From NCBI GenBank assembly GCA_020747015.1, contig JAGTJM010000099.1, forward strand, positions 1-64,000: 64,000 nucleotides of DNA. The letters run 5' to 3'. Below, piece by piece: positions 11,198 through 24,400 of the stretch. Within the stretch, counting starts at the first letter, position 1. Every line of letters starts with the position of its first letter. Origin of the DNA: Pyrenochaeta sp. MPI-SDFR-AT-0127 (taxonomy: Eukaryota; Ascomycota; Dothideomycetes; Pleosporales; Cucurbitariaceae). The position numbers and the translations under genes are program-made. The notes under the pieces are model-generated. The model saw only the letters and a list, made by a program, of their open reading frames with translations, did not search any database and had not been told where the DNA came from.

Positions 11198-11557
11198 TCA
11201 GCCGATCTTTGAGGAGAACTTCTTCCTAAAATCTGCCACCAACTCCTTGACTACCTCTTCCTGTTTGTCTTCTGGTACGTCTACCGGTATTTTGGCAGCG
11301 GCAACATTGGAGTGTGTTCCATGTTTGCTAATGTATTTCTTGAGTGCCGTATTTGATGCTTCGCTGTTGACCTGGAGATAGACGTTTTTGTAGCCGTCTA
11401 CAGTCTCGCCCGCATCTATTCGCACTTGGTGCTCTGCATTCTGCGTTTTGGTATTCGGTGGATAGACACGTTGACCCGGGTTGTGTTTGTTGAAAAGTTT
11501 CGTCCAGTTCCCACTGTCAAAGAGATGCTTTTCGAACTTCTTCCAGACTTTCGACAT
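11198..11557 (-). CDS. Small hypothetical protein, lysine-rich
   Basis: Single exon of 119 aa whose ATG lies in a good context (TCGCCATGTCG). Composition is coding-like: regular Lys/Glu-rich amphipathic stretches, no low complexity, no Cys, and a basic C-terminus (FRKKFSSKIG). No signal peptide, membrane segment or known domain was recognised. It converges on the AIM9-like gene, leaving 192 bp between stop codons. Function unknown. Confidence 0.55.
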   Translation of the reverse strand: MSKVWKKFEKHLFDSGNWTKLFNKHNPGQRVYPPNTKTQNAEHQVRIDAGETVDGYKNVYLQVNSEASNTALKKYISKHGTHSNVAAAKIPVDVPEDKQEEVVKELVADFRKKFSSKIG

Positions 11558-11980
11558 GGCGATAGAGAGATAAGGTTTCGTTCTATATTTTTAACCGATA
11601 GTAAAGTAAAATGCGAAAGTAGTAGGCCGAGCTGAAAAAGGATTGATTCTGTTTGATCTACAAACGTGGGAGGTGGAAGTGACTGCTGAGATGCCCAATG
11701 TACTACGAAAGGTAATGGTATTTATACTTTCTGGTGAACAGTTTTTGTTTCTCTCGCCTGGTGCTTACTTAGCTCCAAAATTGCATAATCCGTCCCTCGG
11801 TCGTTTGCGATCAAGGAGAGCCAAAAATAGAGTTGCTTCGCCGCATGTCACAGCGCATGCTACGCGCCCAATTCAAAGTCTGCTTATTGTTCCTCTGTAC
11901 CTGCTAGATTGTGCCCATCTTTATTGTTTGAAAAGGCAGTTTCCCAAATTCTTTACCAAAATTGAGAGAACGTAGCAGAG
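11558..11980. other. Intergenic flank
   Basis: Probably the promoter of the small gene to the left and the 3' region of the five-exon gene to the right. No further feature seen. Confidence 0.5.
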
Positions 11981-12886
11981 TCACCCTTTTACAATGGCGG
12001 TATCCACTGCAAACTCCTCTAACATTTTGACATGACTATTGTCATGGCAGGCTCCGAACACAATATGACGGCACGTTGGGTTCCGGATGAACTTCTCGAA
12101 TACACCTGGTTGTATTTGAATGTGGCTTACAATGTCCATGAGCCATGAGAGCGCTCTTACCTTTTGTTTTTGTATAGACACGATCCTTCCCGCCCCCGAC
12201 CAAAACAAATTCGGCCATTGCATGAGCTTCAGAGAAACCTGTTGCAAAATTGCACAGAGAATTGGAGGCCTGAACCACCTCAACATTCAAGACAGCCTTG
12301 GATGGCCCCTCCGCGTTCGCAAAAGCCTTGATGGTTATTGGCAAATGAGCTAAATTCGGGCGCTCTTCCTCGAGGTAATTTTTCACAATTGCCTGAAGTT
12401 CCATGGCTGCATTTCGAGCGCTATCAAGGTCTTGATAGCGTCCATCCTTTAGTTTTCAAATGTCAATATCAATTTTTGGTAGTACTTTCAAGATGTCTCA
12501 CCAAGTACTCAAAAGCATCAGCATCAATCAAGACCAAAACAAACGAACCGTCAATCTTAATCACACTGAGCATCTGACTGCCTCTATCAGGCTCATGAAC
12601 ATACAACAGATTGCTGCAGATTCTGGAACTGACGCTTCCATTCTTCTATTCGTCCCTGTGCCGCACGCCTCGCGATGCGTTTTTGCTCGAGATCTTTGCA
12701 GACATTTTTGTACTTCCGTGTTAAGTCTTCGAAATAAGCCTAGATATACCGATTTAGTATGGCCTATGTACACCATTGTTTTTTTCAACGATTTGGGCTT
12801 ACTTTCATCCAATCCAATTTCTCATTGTGCTCCGCCCTCGCTGCTGCAATGTAGCTTGCAAATTCTTCTCTAGCATCGACAGACAT
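11981..12886 (-). CDS. DUF7923-like protein lacking the usual zinc fingers
   Basis: Five exons on the minus strand: 12886-12803, 12739-12605, 12555-12502, 12446-12161 and 12105-11981, giving 227 aa. The four introns (63, 49, 55, 55 nt) start GTAAGC, GTATGT, GTGAGA and GTAAGA and end in AG, and each restores the frame. The N-terminus is a charged helical region (RRAAQGRIEEWKRQFQNLQQ). Next comes the family core SFVLVLIDADAFEYL, then GFSEAHAMAEF and a C-terminal block RHIVFGACHDNSHVKMLEE. These match a fungal family in which the same core precedes CCCH zinc fingers (family name from memory). Here the protein stops right after the core. No single exon shows the gene; the model depends on the splice sites. 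Confidence 0.72.
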
Positions 12887-13873
12887 AACTTGGAGCTACC
12901 CTGACCTCAAAATCAAGCAGCTGCACTTGGTGGCACGAGCAACGGGATCTAGCAAGAAGCAGTAAGTCGATAACAAGCGTAATGAAGTGGCGGGGCGACT
13001 CGCCTACAGCGCATGAGGCTTGCGCATGCTGTTTCACAGCAGTTCCTCATCATCCAATTAGCGTAAGACACAATTCTATAAATTGAACTTATGGGCTGTT
13101 CAGCATTGCGGCACAGTCGAGGCAAAGGCGTGTCGCTATCTCAATAATCCATCGTGGCTTTTTCCTATTCCATAAGAAAGGGTAACGGTTGACCTGCTCC
13201 ACAAATACACATTTTGATACGGTAGGGAAGAAGCAAAATAGTCGTTACGTTTAGCGCGCGCCTTGGTGAGATTTCGAGTTGCGGTTACATTCGACGTTCG
13301 AGGGAACCCCACATTTATTTGTACCCCAGAAGCGAACTAACCTGCTTCCGATGTTTACATTAGGGGGGCGTGGCAAAGGTCGGCGGCTAGGAGGCGTAGA
13401 AGCGCGGGTTATCGTCATCTTGTATCTACTTCAATTGAGACGCTACATGTATTTCATAATAAGGATACCAATGTATGAGGATGTCAAGTGCATTGGTAGG
13501 AAGGGATCCAGCACAGTATACATACTTCCGAGTGTGCATTCGCATAAGTACACTGTTGTCCAGGACAAGATGAGAAGAGAAAATCCGATATTGTCATATT
13601 GCCATGTACAATTTGCTCAATCTGCTAGCTACACTGCGTAATCGACACACTGCACTCCCATCTGCATCAATCGTCCAAACCGAGAGCTGTTCGTAAAGGG
13701 TGGAAAGAAAGGAAGTTCGGCGTCAAAAACCCCAACGCCAGACAAACATAAACACGAAAACGCAAGACGACCAATGTGCAACCAACGCTGATAAGGCAAA
13801 AGAACACCAGAGATATCATGATCCAAACCTCGTCTGCTCATATCACCTTTTCGCCTACGTTCATACACCGTGA
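12887..13873. other. Intergenic, about 1 kb, no supported gene
   Basis: The right end (13700-13873) is the likely 3' UTR of the F-BAR gene, and the left end is promoter for the DUF7923-like gene. A 120-codon plus-strand frame at 13279-13641 shows no family feature and I do not call it. Confidence 0.5.
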
Positions 13874-16800
13874 TCAACAAGCTTGGAGGTAGTTGGAAGG
13901 CACGAGACCTGGTCGGCCGTTCTTGCCCACCGCTTCAGCCTCCCACCATCCATCGTCTTGCAGTCTCAGAACGGCCAGGATATCACCCTTCTGGAAGCCG
14001 AGTTCCTCAGGGATTTGAGCGTTGTAAGTGTACATAGCGCGTGCTGTAACGTTTGTTAGCATTCCATCATTCATGCTTGTTTCGATATAAAACACTTACA
14101 ATAATTCAAAATCACTCTTCCTTGACTGTTATAGTTCTTCGGCTCAGCCAAACTCTTGCTCCTCACTCTCGACTCTGCCCTAACGGAGCTACCTCCACTA
14201 CCGTTGTAGCCGAGATCGCTTCCGCCACCGCCGCCATAGTATGAGCTTTGGGGTCGAGCGTTGCCTCTCCCACGCTGACTGCCGCCATACACACTGCCTT
14301 CGCCGCGTTCACTGCCTGCTGGCGCAAGTTGGATTGCCATGTCACTGCCTCGAGAGCTGGACGGTCGATCGTATGACTGGCGGAACTGTGGCTGAGGGCT
14401 TACAGCCCGGGAGCTAGGAGCTGCACGGGACTGTGGACGGGACTGTGGACGGGATGATGCAAAAGCAGGTTGAGGGGGCTGGGGCGATGCAGCACGAGGC
14501 ATGGTATTTACTACGGGTGAGGCAACTCGAGTAGATGAGTAGGAGTTGCGTCCTACAGGCGTGCCATATGCCTGCGCCGGTGCCGTAGCAGTCTGCGCTC
14601 GGGGCCTACCACCAGAATTTGATGTAGCATAAGGATTCGGGGAGGCTGATCTGTTGTATGCAGGTGCAGGAGATGCTTGTTGTTGGCGCTGCGCAGGTTG
14701 GTACGTTGAAGGCGATGGCGGCGCCTGCTGCTGCTGTGGTGGTGGTTGCTGTTGCTGCTGTTGCGTCCCTCGGTATGAGTTACGTGACGTACCTTGCTGT
14801 GCTGTGTATAGGCTTGGTCGAGGGCTAACTGCGCGTGGAGGAGCAGGTGATGCTGCTCGTGGAGGTTCTTGTTTCGTAGGGCTTCGACTTGAAGGCCGAG
14901 CTCCTTCGCTTCCATTGAACATGTTAACCTTTTGGTTGACATACATCTGCGTCGTCTTCTGCATTTGACGGGAAGTATGTGCTGGCTTTGGAGCTCCAAG
15001 ACGAGACATCGGTGGCTGCTCGTAGGATGGCGGAGGTGTACCTCGCTTTGCAGCGCTTATACTGGCATTAGTTAGAGGTGTTGGTGCACCACCAGGCAGC
15101 GATGCGCCCACAGCAGGCGTGGCGGGTGGCTGAGGGGTGGCAAGACCATGGTAGCGATCCGCAGATACTCGGAGCGAGGACTGCTTGGTCACGCCTTTAA
15201 GCTCTTCAAGTGCTTGAGCTATGGGATCAAGCTCCACTAGTTGGTCTTGTTGGTTCTGTTGCTTCTTCTTATCGGGCGAAGCCACATCAAATACATTGTT
15301 GCCAACATTGAGCTGGAAGTTTGCTCTCGGGTCGACAGGCTCAGGACTAGCTGAGCGAGGGGCATCTTGAAGGATGTTTCCGCGACTTCCCCTACCAGAC
15401 GGTCTGACTGGACTGGTATTCTCGCCATTGGTTCTTCGCGATGCAGGTCCCCAAGTATTGCGGTTGTTGCTGGGGGTGATGATCGGTGCCTCTTTCTCGT
15501 GCTTGCTCTTCCTCCGTGCAAATGGACTGTTAAAAAAGCCCCTCTTCTTCTGCACTGAAGTCTCTTCGATGGGACTAGGCTCCGCGAACGTCGACTGAGG
15601 CATAGGCTTGCCAGGCGATGCAGAACCGCTGGGTGGCTCGATGCTTGAGAAGGAGTTCGGATTGGAGTAGTCGCTCTGCGAGTCCCGACTGGCAGGTCGC
15701 GCTGGGCTGGGGATAGTGCTTCGGTCTGATGGTGGCCCAATGCGGCAGAACTGTGTCATGCCGTCTGCCGGGTAGTCATTGTGCGGTACCTGGCTATGCT
15801 GGTAGTGCTGGCGCGCTTGCTCTTGGGCTTGGACTAGGCGCGGATCTGGTTGTATGCTTCGTTGCATTTGAGCTGGACGCTCAGACTGAACAGGTTGAAT
15901 GGACTGAACCGGCTGAACCGGCTGGACAGGCTGGATAGGTTCTGTGGGCTTTCGTGTCATCGGAACACTGATTTGATCCTGGGGAACTGGTTGCGTATCG
16001 TTTTGCAGTCCCATCTCCCGTGCCAGAGGATTGTTTGGATCGTGATGCGACTCGAACGCTGAAGGTGCAGGAGACGAAGCGCGATATGCTGGATTCATAG
16101 TCCGAGCAAACTGTGCTACCGAATAGTTCTCATCTTCTGAGGTTTGTGATGAGGTTTCCGCATCTCCACGACAAAAGTTGATGAATTTGGGCGGATCAGG
16201 TATCTCCTGGCCGGTTCCCGATTCCCTGATGAAGCCGGTGATGTCCTTTTCCACGTCACAGTCTTCGAGAGACAAGCGCATCTTCTCGCACGAGGCGTCA
16301 TCGCTCACGCATACAGTTGAAGCAATGTTAGCAAAGTTCCAGAGACTGCTTTTGGTATAGTCGATTCGCTCCTCCTCGAGATCTTGGAATTTCTGTCCTT
16401 TGGTTAGCCTTGATCCTTGCCCTCACTTTAATATACGAACATCGCAGGCAGCTTTCCAGTCTCTGTTCCATCTGCCAGTCGTTTCTTCCAGCACCTTGAC
16501 TGCCGCCTCGTATTCGCTGCTTGTGGTCGACAGGTTGATCTGGGTCTTCTCGAGTTTTGCTTTGTTCTTCCGCTCCTCATGCCCCATGACCATGTGTGCT
16601 TGGGCAAGGAAACCCTTGATCTTCAGACAGTCCTGCTCGTATCGGTCACGAGCCTTGTTGACTGTCGCCGTCTGCTGCATCTTCAGCTTGAGCAGCTTCT
16701 CGATGCCATTCTGCACAATCTTCCTGCGCTCCTTCATTCCACCAGCAAAGGCAGCTAGTGGTTCCTCTAGTTCTGTCTTCATCTGCTGCGCAATGCTCTG

Positions 16801-17143
16801 ATGTGCCTTTCCCATGGATTCGACCTCGCTTCGGATGACATCGCTCGACATTCGCAAGGTGCCGGTTTCGCAGGAGCCCAGTGGCTTGCGGGCAAGGTTC
16901 AAGAGCTTTCGTGAATACTCGTCTTCAATGGCTGCGCGCGCCGCATAGAAGTTTTTGAGCTCGTCGTTGGTGACCTTCGCCGCATGCATGCGGTCGAGCA
17001 TAGGACCGACGCCAGCGTCATCTTTGCCCCAGAAGTTGTTGGCGACTGTCAATTGTAAGTCCTACTCAATTTGGAGGGATATATAGACTTGACATACATG
17101 AGAGGGAGACTGAGGGCGGCTCCGACGCCGCTGCACCGCCCAT
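13874..17143 (-). CDS. F-BAR and SH3 domain protein of the Cdc15/Imp2/Hof1 type
   Basis: Four exons: 17143-17098, 17045-16441, 16392-14100 and 14043-13874, giving 1,037 aa. The first junction creates SFANNFWG, the classic start of the F-BAR helix bundle. The second joins ACD to KFQDLEEERIDY across a 48-nt intron with a GCTAACC branch site. The F-BAR domain covers about residues 15-265. A long disordered Pro/Ser/Gln-rich middle follows, with a QPVQ repeat and a run of Q and P near residue 790. The SH3 domain is at about 978-1035 (ARAMYTYNAQIPEELGFQKGD, DDGWWEAE, GLVPSNYL). Family members bend membrane and anchor the cytokinetic ring at septa, with the SH3 end recruiting ring and cell-wall factors. 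The disordered middle is the usual place for phosphorylation control. Confidence 0.93.
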
Positions 17144-18424
17144 GGCGCAAGTGTTTACTGCGTCAGCGAGTGATGTTTATGACAACGAGCACAAGGTGCA
17201 AAAGCGAAAGCTTGGAAAGAATAGTCAGGTAAGATATTGGGTTTCGGTATCGCACTCGAGACACAGAGACCAGGACTAGGTGTTGGGGGTGAGGACCAGG
17301 GTGTGCGGGAGCTCCGTTCTGTTGATGTCCCATGTCTCCATAGTAACGCGAGGGGAAGCGCTAAGCTCAGCCCTACAACGCCTCCAAGACCACCACATCC
17401 AGCAGTCCAGGAACTCTGGGGTTACTTTGGATAACCTCGTGCATCTTCCAAAGCGATGTTCGCTTGCCCAGAAAATGTGCAGGAGTTGATGCGACTGGTC
17501 ATTGTTAGTAATGAGGCAATTCCTGGAGTTGGTCCTATGAAAGAGAATTTATAAGAGGCTATGGCAGCGAATGTCTATTCTGTACCTTCTCAGTACTTCT
17601 TCACCTAATGAAGAGTGAGCCGTAAGGTGAACTGAGGCTACTCAGGCAAGGCTATGTGAGGCTCGTGGTCGTTCATTCTAACAGGTATACGACAATCGCT
17701 AGCCTAGAGGAAGGACAAAGGAACCACGCTGTCTTCTGTGCGATAATCAGCTGTATCTCTACCAGCACGTCCATGCACCATGCTGGCAAACCTTCAAAGA
17801 GTAATTGAATCTACAATGGGTGCCCTTTCGTGATGTGCGTGGCTGACGACCAAGTATCGACGAAGCTTCACACTGATACACCACGAGCATTCGAGGGTCT
17901 TCGAGAGCAACGCCAAGGCCCTTCACGCCCGCATCTTAGAGCAGAGACAAGATGATGGGTGTATCTTCAAGTCGAACATGAACTGAGACAGGGAGGCGGA
18001 GAGAGCGAGACCATGAAGTACAGAGCATCAGCGTCTTTTGGTTCGAGTGTGGGGTACAGCCGAGTCAGAGAGCCTCATAGCGCGTGCAGCATCGGCCAGG
18101 TGCAGCCCAATCCGTCTACACGTGTAAGAACTGGCAGCGGTGCGCAGACAGGATTCATCGTGGAACAAAGTGGCGGCATGTTACTTGGTCTCACACTCTG
18201 GTCTCTGAAGACGTCCATGTGCTGTGCGAAACTGTCTCTCTGCTCGCGCCCCCTCCTCTGTGTCCCTCCATTCGTGCGCCAAGGCTAGCCGTCCGTGCAG
18301 GCGCGACAGGCATATCGACATCTATCACGACCCCCATAGCTAAAACTCGACCCTCCACCATCCCCCATCTCCACACACGCCTCCTCTCGACCGCCCACGC
18401 GCTGCTCATGGAAACGCCATTTCG
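17144..18424. other. Divergent intergenic region between the F-BAR gene and NOT1
   Basis: About 1.3 kb with long 5' leaders likely on both sides. Just upstream of the NOT1 start (18230-18424) it is C-rich and purine-poor on the plus strand. No supported ORF or RNA gene was found. Confidence 0.5.
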
Positions 18425-21400
18425 ATGAGCCAGCAACACCCCTGGGGCGCCCCGAGACACAACCAGAGCACACGCCTGACACCCATATCCACTGCATTTG
18501 CCCACGAACAGCGCAACACGCCCTCGCCCAGCGGCTCGCGTCCAACTCACTCGCCCGCAACCTCAAACTTCCCCTCGCTGCCGCCCGCATCCTCGCGCCT
18601 GGGCCGTAGCCGCAAGTCGTCGACCGCTTCCTCTACATCGTCGCCCTTTTCGCCCGCAGGACAGCAGCTCCCCGCCAGCCAGCTGCTGTCCTCTCGCTCC
18701 AGGACCATAGCGCCCCAGCATCCCTCGCAACTGGCCTCCTCCGCCGCAGCAGCCGCTTCACCGGGGGTTGGTGCACAGTCGACCAGCGGCGGAGGAGCCT
18801 CCAAGCTTGTCCGCGCCTCGCCTTCGCTGTCCACCTCGAGCACTGTAGGCTCACCCAGTACTACTGCCAATTCTTCTGGCCCCTCTCACCAGAACCTCTC
18901 CCGCATTGTCATCGCGCAGATCTTCCTTCTGCTGAGCCAATTCGGTCCAGTCAAAGACGACAAGGATCGTACAAAGTGGGACATACAAGCAGAGCAGATC
19001 AGGAAGGTTCGTCAATTGCCTCGTCTGCACTCCAAGCCTCATACTTACTGACGTGCTGCTAGCTGGTCGATTCAAACGGCATGGAGGTTTTCTCCAAGTA
19101 CTTTCGGCGCGTGTTGCAGAATAACGCAGGCCAGATCTTCGGCACAGGAGCGCGCAATGCAGACCCCAATGGCAGCTATCAGATTCTCGTGACTGAGGTA
19201 CAGAAGCTACGGAAGGAGCCTGAGCAAGCAGACAAGATTGCCGAAGCGATAAGCTCTAATGAGGGTGACCTCTTTCGCGACTTCGACCTGGCAACTTTCG
19301 TAGCTCACTTCAAGCTGGATCCAATCGCAAAGACGATGCTAGCGCTTGCTTGCAGGAAGACAGATCTGCGCTCCAAAGGTGAGGTTCTTCTTGCTACGTT
19401 TCTCATTACTTGCACTAATCCCAGTTAGCCGACGCGGTACTATCTACAGTAGGCGATGACCTGCTGATGGCAATCGCACAACCAACACAGCCTGAAGACA
19501 TGAGCCCCGATTACGTTGCCGCACTCATCGAGCGAGTACTACAAAATCCGCCGCAAGGATGGGATGAGGACAAGAAGATGAGCTTAGCATATGCGGTCCA
19601 GATGCGATACCAGCACTTCCACACACAGATACCCGGCATTGTCGAGTCCAAGCTACTGCTCGTTGAACTCACAGACGGCTCGCGGAACCCCCTGGTGAAG
19701 CTGGTGCAACGTGCAGGACCCCAAGGAACCGCTACCGTAGAAACATGCAAAGAGATGCTCGCATCAGCCGAAACGCGAGATATAAGCTACCAACAAGTAG
19801 CCACGGTACTGCTTTATTTGGCGCTGTCAACAGGATATAGTACGAAAAACTTCGTAGCAGCGCTCAGAGAGCATCGGGCTGGGCAGCGACTGGACTGGCA
19901 GGACGTTGTACACGCTTTCGACCGAGATCATTTGCGCATCGAGAAGCACCAATTCCTTGCCATATACGACGCCTTGCTCCCAATTGCCCAGGATACAGAA
20001 AACTTTGACATCCAGGCGCTGTGGGGCGGAACATGGCAGCATGACTTAACGCACTTATACTTTTTGCTCTGCTATCTCTCATGCACACCCCAGGAGCTCG
20101 ATGTGTCCCAGATCCCACGGTTACGAGCATCATACTCAATGAAGACCTTCGAGGGTGCTTCTGACGATATTAAGGCTTTCGCGGAGCAAGCAGTTAAGCA
20201 TCCGTTCGTATCCCTTGATGCTACTGGTGCGCTCTTCAGCATGATCTTCCGGACGTCCGAAACATATCACACCGCACAACTGATGGGCATACCTGATATG
20301 GTCATCAATCCACATACAGCTGAGTTTTTGGTTGCGGCAGCAGCTGTTCCAAAACCATGGGGTGCCTTACAGGAACAGGCACTTAAGCAGCTGTTTGATC
20401 CTTATTTCCACAAGAAACTCCCCATTTACAACTTCGTTCTTTACGGGCTCTGGCAACAAGACCTCCAGTGGCTTGTGGATCGATTCGTGGACGCCTACAA
20501 CGCCGACTCCATGACCCTCACTCTTGTGCTCGAGCACGCAGAGGCAAATGACTGGTTGGAGGCTTTGATCCGCAGCAATACCGATATCAGCCTAGACCTC
20601 GCCGCGCAGGCTCATGCACGTGGCAAGTTCGAAGTCGAGCCATGGTTGCAGCAGACATTCGAACAGGCTGGGCCGCTTTTCCGTCGGATATTAACCAACT
20701 TCCTTAGCGCTCGAGCAGCAGAGGAGATGCAGCGTGTACGGGATGACCACCACCCTCTCAGCCTACCCCTGGCCGTCAAGACCGTCTACCCGCTGCTCTG
20801 GTTCTTAGCAGAATGTGGACTCCCCGAACAAGAACTTTTACCATTGCAACGAAACTGCATTCAGGCATACCCTCGCTTGATCAACTACGGTGAAGGTGTT
20901 GACGATGTTATTGACGCCAACGGCCAGAATGGAAACGGTCTCCCTGAGGACGCCGACAAGAAAATGCAGGAGCATTTCAAGAACATGTACAGCGGCGAAA
21001 GTGATGTACGTGACATCATCTCGGTACTGAAGAAATACAAGGAATCGCACGACCCCGCTGAACAAGAGCTTTTCGCCTGCATGATCCATGGCTTGTTCGA
21101 TGAGTACAATTGTTTTGGTGAATATCCGCTGGAGGCTCTGGCCACAACCGCTGTGCTGTTTGGTGGGATCATCAACTTCAATCTCCTTTCCCGAATTGCG
21201 CTTCAAGTCGGGTTGGCAATGGTATTGGAAGCCGTCCAAGAGTACAGGCCTGAAGATTCCATGTACAAGTTTGGACTCCAGGCCTTACTTCACTTCTCAA
21301 GCCGGCTTTCTGAATGGCCTAACTATTGTGACCAGCTCCTAATTGTTCCTGGACTCCAAGGTACCGAGATCTTTGCCAAAGCCGAAGAGGTCGTTGGACA

Positions 21401-24400
21401 ACAAGTGGGCGAGGTCAACGGTGACGGTCATAATGGCAATGGACTGACCAATGGCAACGGTATCGAAGATGCTCTTCAACAAGAATCCGCCGTCCCCAAG
21501 TTCACCTGCCTTCACATTGACCCGCCCCTACGACCTGCACTCTACGAAGACCCAGACGAAGATGTGCAAGACAAGGTGTTGTTTGTGTTAAACAATGTGT
21601 CCGAACGCAACTTGCGCGACAAGATCAACGACCTGACTGAAGCGGTCGAGGAAAGGCATCATCAGTGGTTCGCTAATTATCTGGTCGAGGAGCGTGCGAA
21701 GATGCAGCCAAACTTCCAACAACTGTACCTTGACATGTTGGATCTCTTCAACGACAAGATGCTTTGGGCCGAGGTACTTCGCGAGACTTATGTCAGTGTT
21801 ATCCGCATGCTCAACACTGACTCGACACTGGGCTCGACCGAGCGTGGCCACCTGAAGAATTTGGGGTCGTGGCTTGGCTCTTTGACAATCGCGCGTGACC
21901 AGCCGATCAAATTCCGGAACATATCATTCAAAGACCTACTGCATGAAGGATATGACAGCGACCGTCTACTTCTTGTGATCCCGTTCACTTGCAAGGTCCT
22001 GGTACAGGCTGCGAATTCCGCCATTTTCAGGCCTCCGAACCCGTGGCTAACGGAGATTTTGGGTGTCCTTATGGAACTGTATCATTTTGCCGACTTGAAA
22101 CTCAACCAAAAGTTCGAAATCGAGGTCCTCTGCAAGGGCTTGGACCTGGATCACAAAGAGATCGACCCGACCAACAGCATTCGAGCACGACCCCAAGCTG
22201 ACGAAGATTTCCTTGGATCGATGGTGACCGATGGCATGGAAGCGTTTGGTGATCTGTCTATCATGGGCCTCAATCGTCCCCGAGGCCCCAGTGAACGTTT
22301 CTCCTCCGCAGCCATCACGGCCGCGCTACCTGACTTCACCAACCAGCTACAATACCCGCCTTCCGGAAACAGCGTGGTCCCTCCTGCGGCGCTCAAGAAG
22401 ATTTTCCTTACTGCTGTCAATCAAGCTATCCAGGAAATCATCGCTCCTGTTGTGGAACGATCTGTCACTATCGCCGCTATCTCAACCTCGCAACTCATCA
22501 ACAAAGATTTTGCCATGGAACCGGATGAGGAGAAGCTCCGCAACGCAGCCCACACTGTCGTCAAGGCCTTGTCGGGTGCTCTAGCACTAGTCACCTGCAA
22601 AGAGCCTTTGCGCATGAGCATTCAGAACAACATTCGTGTAACAGCGAGGGATCTTCCTGAACAAGCTCTTCCTGAGGGGCACATTCTCATGTTCGTCAAC
22701 GATAACCTCGATCTTGTGTGCAACACTGTAGAGCAGGCTGCTGAGATGTCATCTCTGGCTGAGATCGATATGCAAATTGAAGAGGCAGTCCGAATCCGCC
22801 GTATTTTCCGCAACACACGGCCCAACGAGCCCTTCAAAGATGCCAACATAAGTCCCTGGGCATTCTACATTCCTGAGCCGTATAAGCAGACAGCGGGCGG
22901 GTTGAACAGAGAACAGCTGGCCATTTACGAAGACTTTGGAAGACAGTCGCGAGGTGCTCCTCATGTGAACAACACGTCGCAAGATAGCGGCCGCCAAGTA
23001 CCTGATGTTCTTCAAGATCAATTCGCTGCAGTGCCAAACTTACCGACTCCTGGCGCTGCACCCGCGGAACCACGCCAGCCGACACAGCAACCACGGCTAC
23101 AGAACCTCCCTGCGTCTCATGCTCCACCTGCGCAGCAACAAATCAATGGCTACATGGACGCGTCAGGTCCGGACCGCGGCCAGCGCGGCGCAGAGGATCT
23201 TCTGATCGAGCTTACGCGTGTGATCAAAGAAGCTCCCGAGGAACGAATTAATGACCTCCTACCAGGCAGCAGCACCATCCACCAGGTTTTCGACCAGCTC
23301 ATTTCAAGCATCGAATTTGCTGGGCCCAATAAAGACACATGGGCTTTCCGTATTGCTGGACAAGTTACGAATCATCTCTTTTCGGACTCGTTGAGCCGTT
23401 TGGAGATAGAAGTAATGGCTCATCTTTTAAGCCACTTATGCCAACTCTCTGTCCAGACGTCCCGACAAGTCTTGATGTGGCTTGCTACACTCCACGACGA
23501 TGATCGCATCTTCAAGCCCACCGTCATGGTTGCACTCATGGAAGTCAGCCTAATGGACATGCATAGACTGAACACCATCATCGCAAAGGCCATCCAGGAG
23601 CGCCGTGTGGCTGCGGTAGAGATGCTTTCGAGTTTGATGGAGGAGTTGCTATTGAACGAACATCCAAGTGCTTTCCGTGCTGACTTCGCTCAGTCTATCG
23701 ATGCTCTCACCAACTGGTTGGCAGAAGACGACGCGTTCGAGCTAGGTAAACGTGTGATAGCCAATCTGCAGTCCTCGCCTGCTGAAGCCTCTCTTACCCC
23801 ACCGGCATCTGGACACAAAGATCAACTTGAATACGTTTTCGACGAATGGGTACATTTGCAGCACTCCGAAGCACCAAAGAAGACGGTTGGCGCCTTCATT
23901 TATCAGCTTCATCAGCAAAAGGTGCTAGAGTCTCAAGAATCATCCATCGAGTTCATCCGCACCTGCGTCGATGCCTCTGTCGTTGCATATGATCGCGAGC
24001 ATGCTCTTCCTTATGGTACAGGAAACGAAGACATTGCAACTATCAAGGTCGACGCGCTTGGAAAACTCATCGTCGACTTGGTCGTTTATCAAGGAGAGCA
24101 GGACGGAGCTGTCAAGGAGAGCAAGGCAAGGTACCTCGACCAGATACTCGTGGTCGTTGTGCTCGTTCTTTGCAACCATCACAACACTCGTGGAGATGCA
24201 TTCAACCAGAAGGTTTTCTTCAAGCTCTTCTCTACTATACTCTTCCGACTCAACGAAGCTGTCAAGGACGAGGCCCTCGCTGACCAGAAGGCGGACATCT
24301 TCCTCGCTGTAGCCAGAGCCTTCCTGATCTTGCAGCCCAGCCATTTCCAACGCTTCACATTTTCCTGGCTAGCGCTGATTGCTCACCGTATCTTCATTCC

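Noticed and set aside
13279..13641. 120-codon plus-strand frame
   Set aside because: No domain, no splice context and composition no better than chance frames nearby.
17959..18428. Plus-strand frames of about 110 codons before NOT1
   Set aside because: Two overlapping frames with no motifs in the NOT1 leader/promoter; considered chance.
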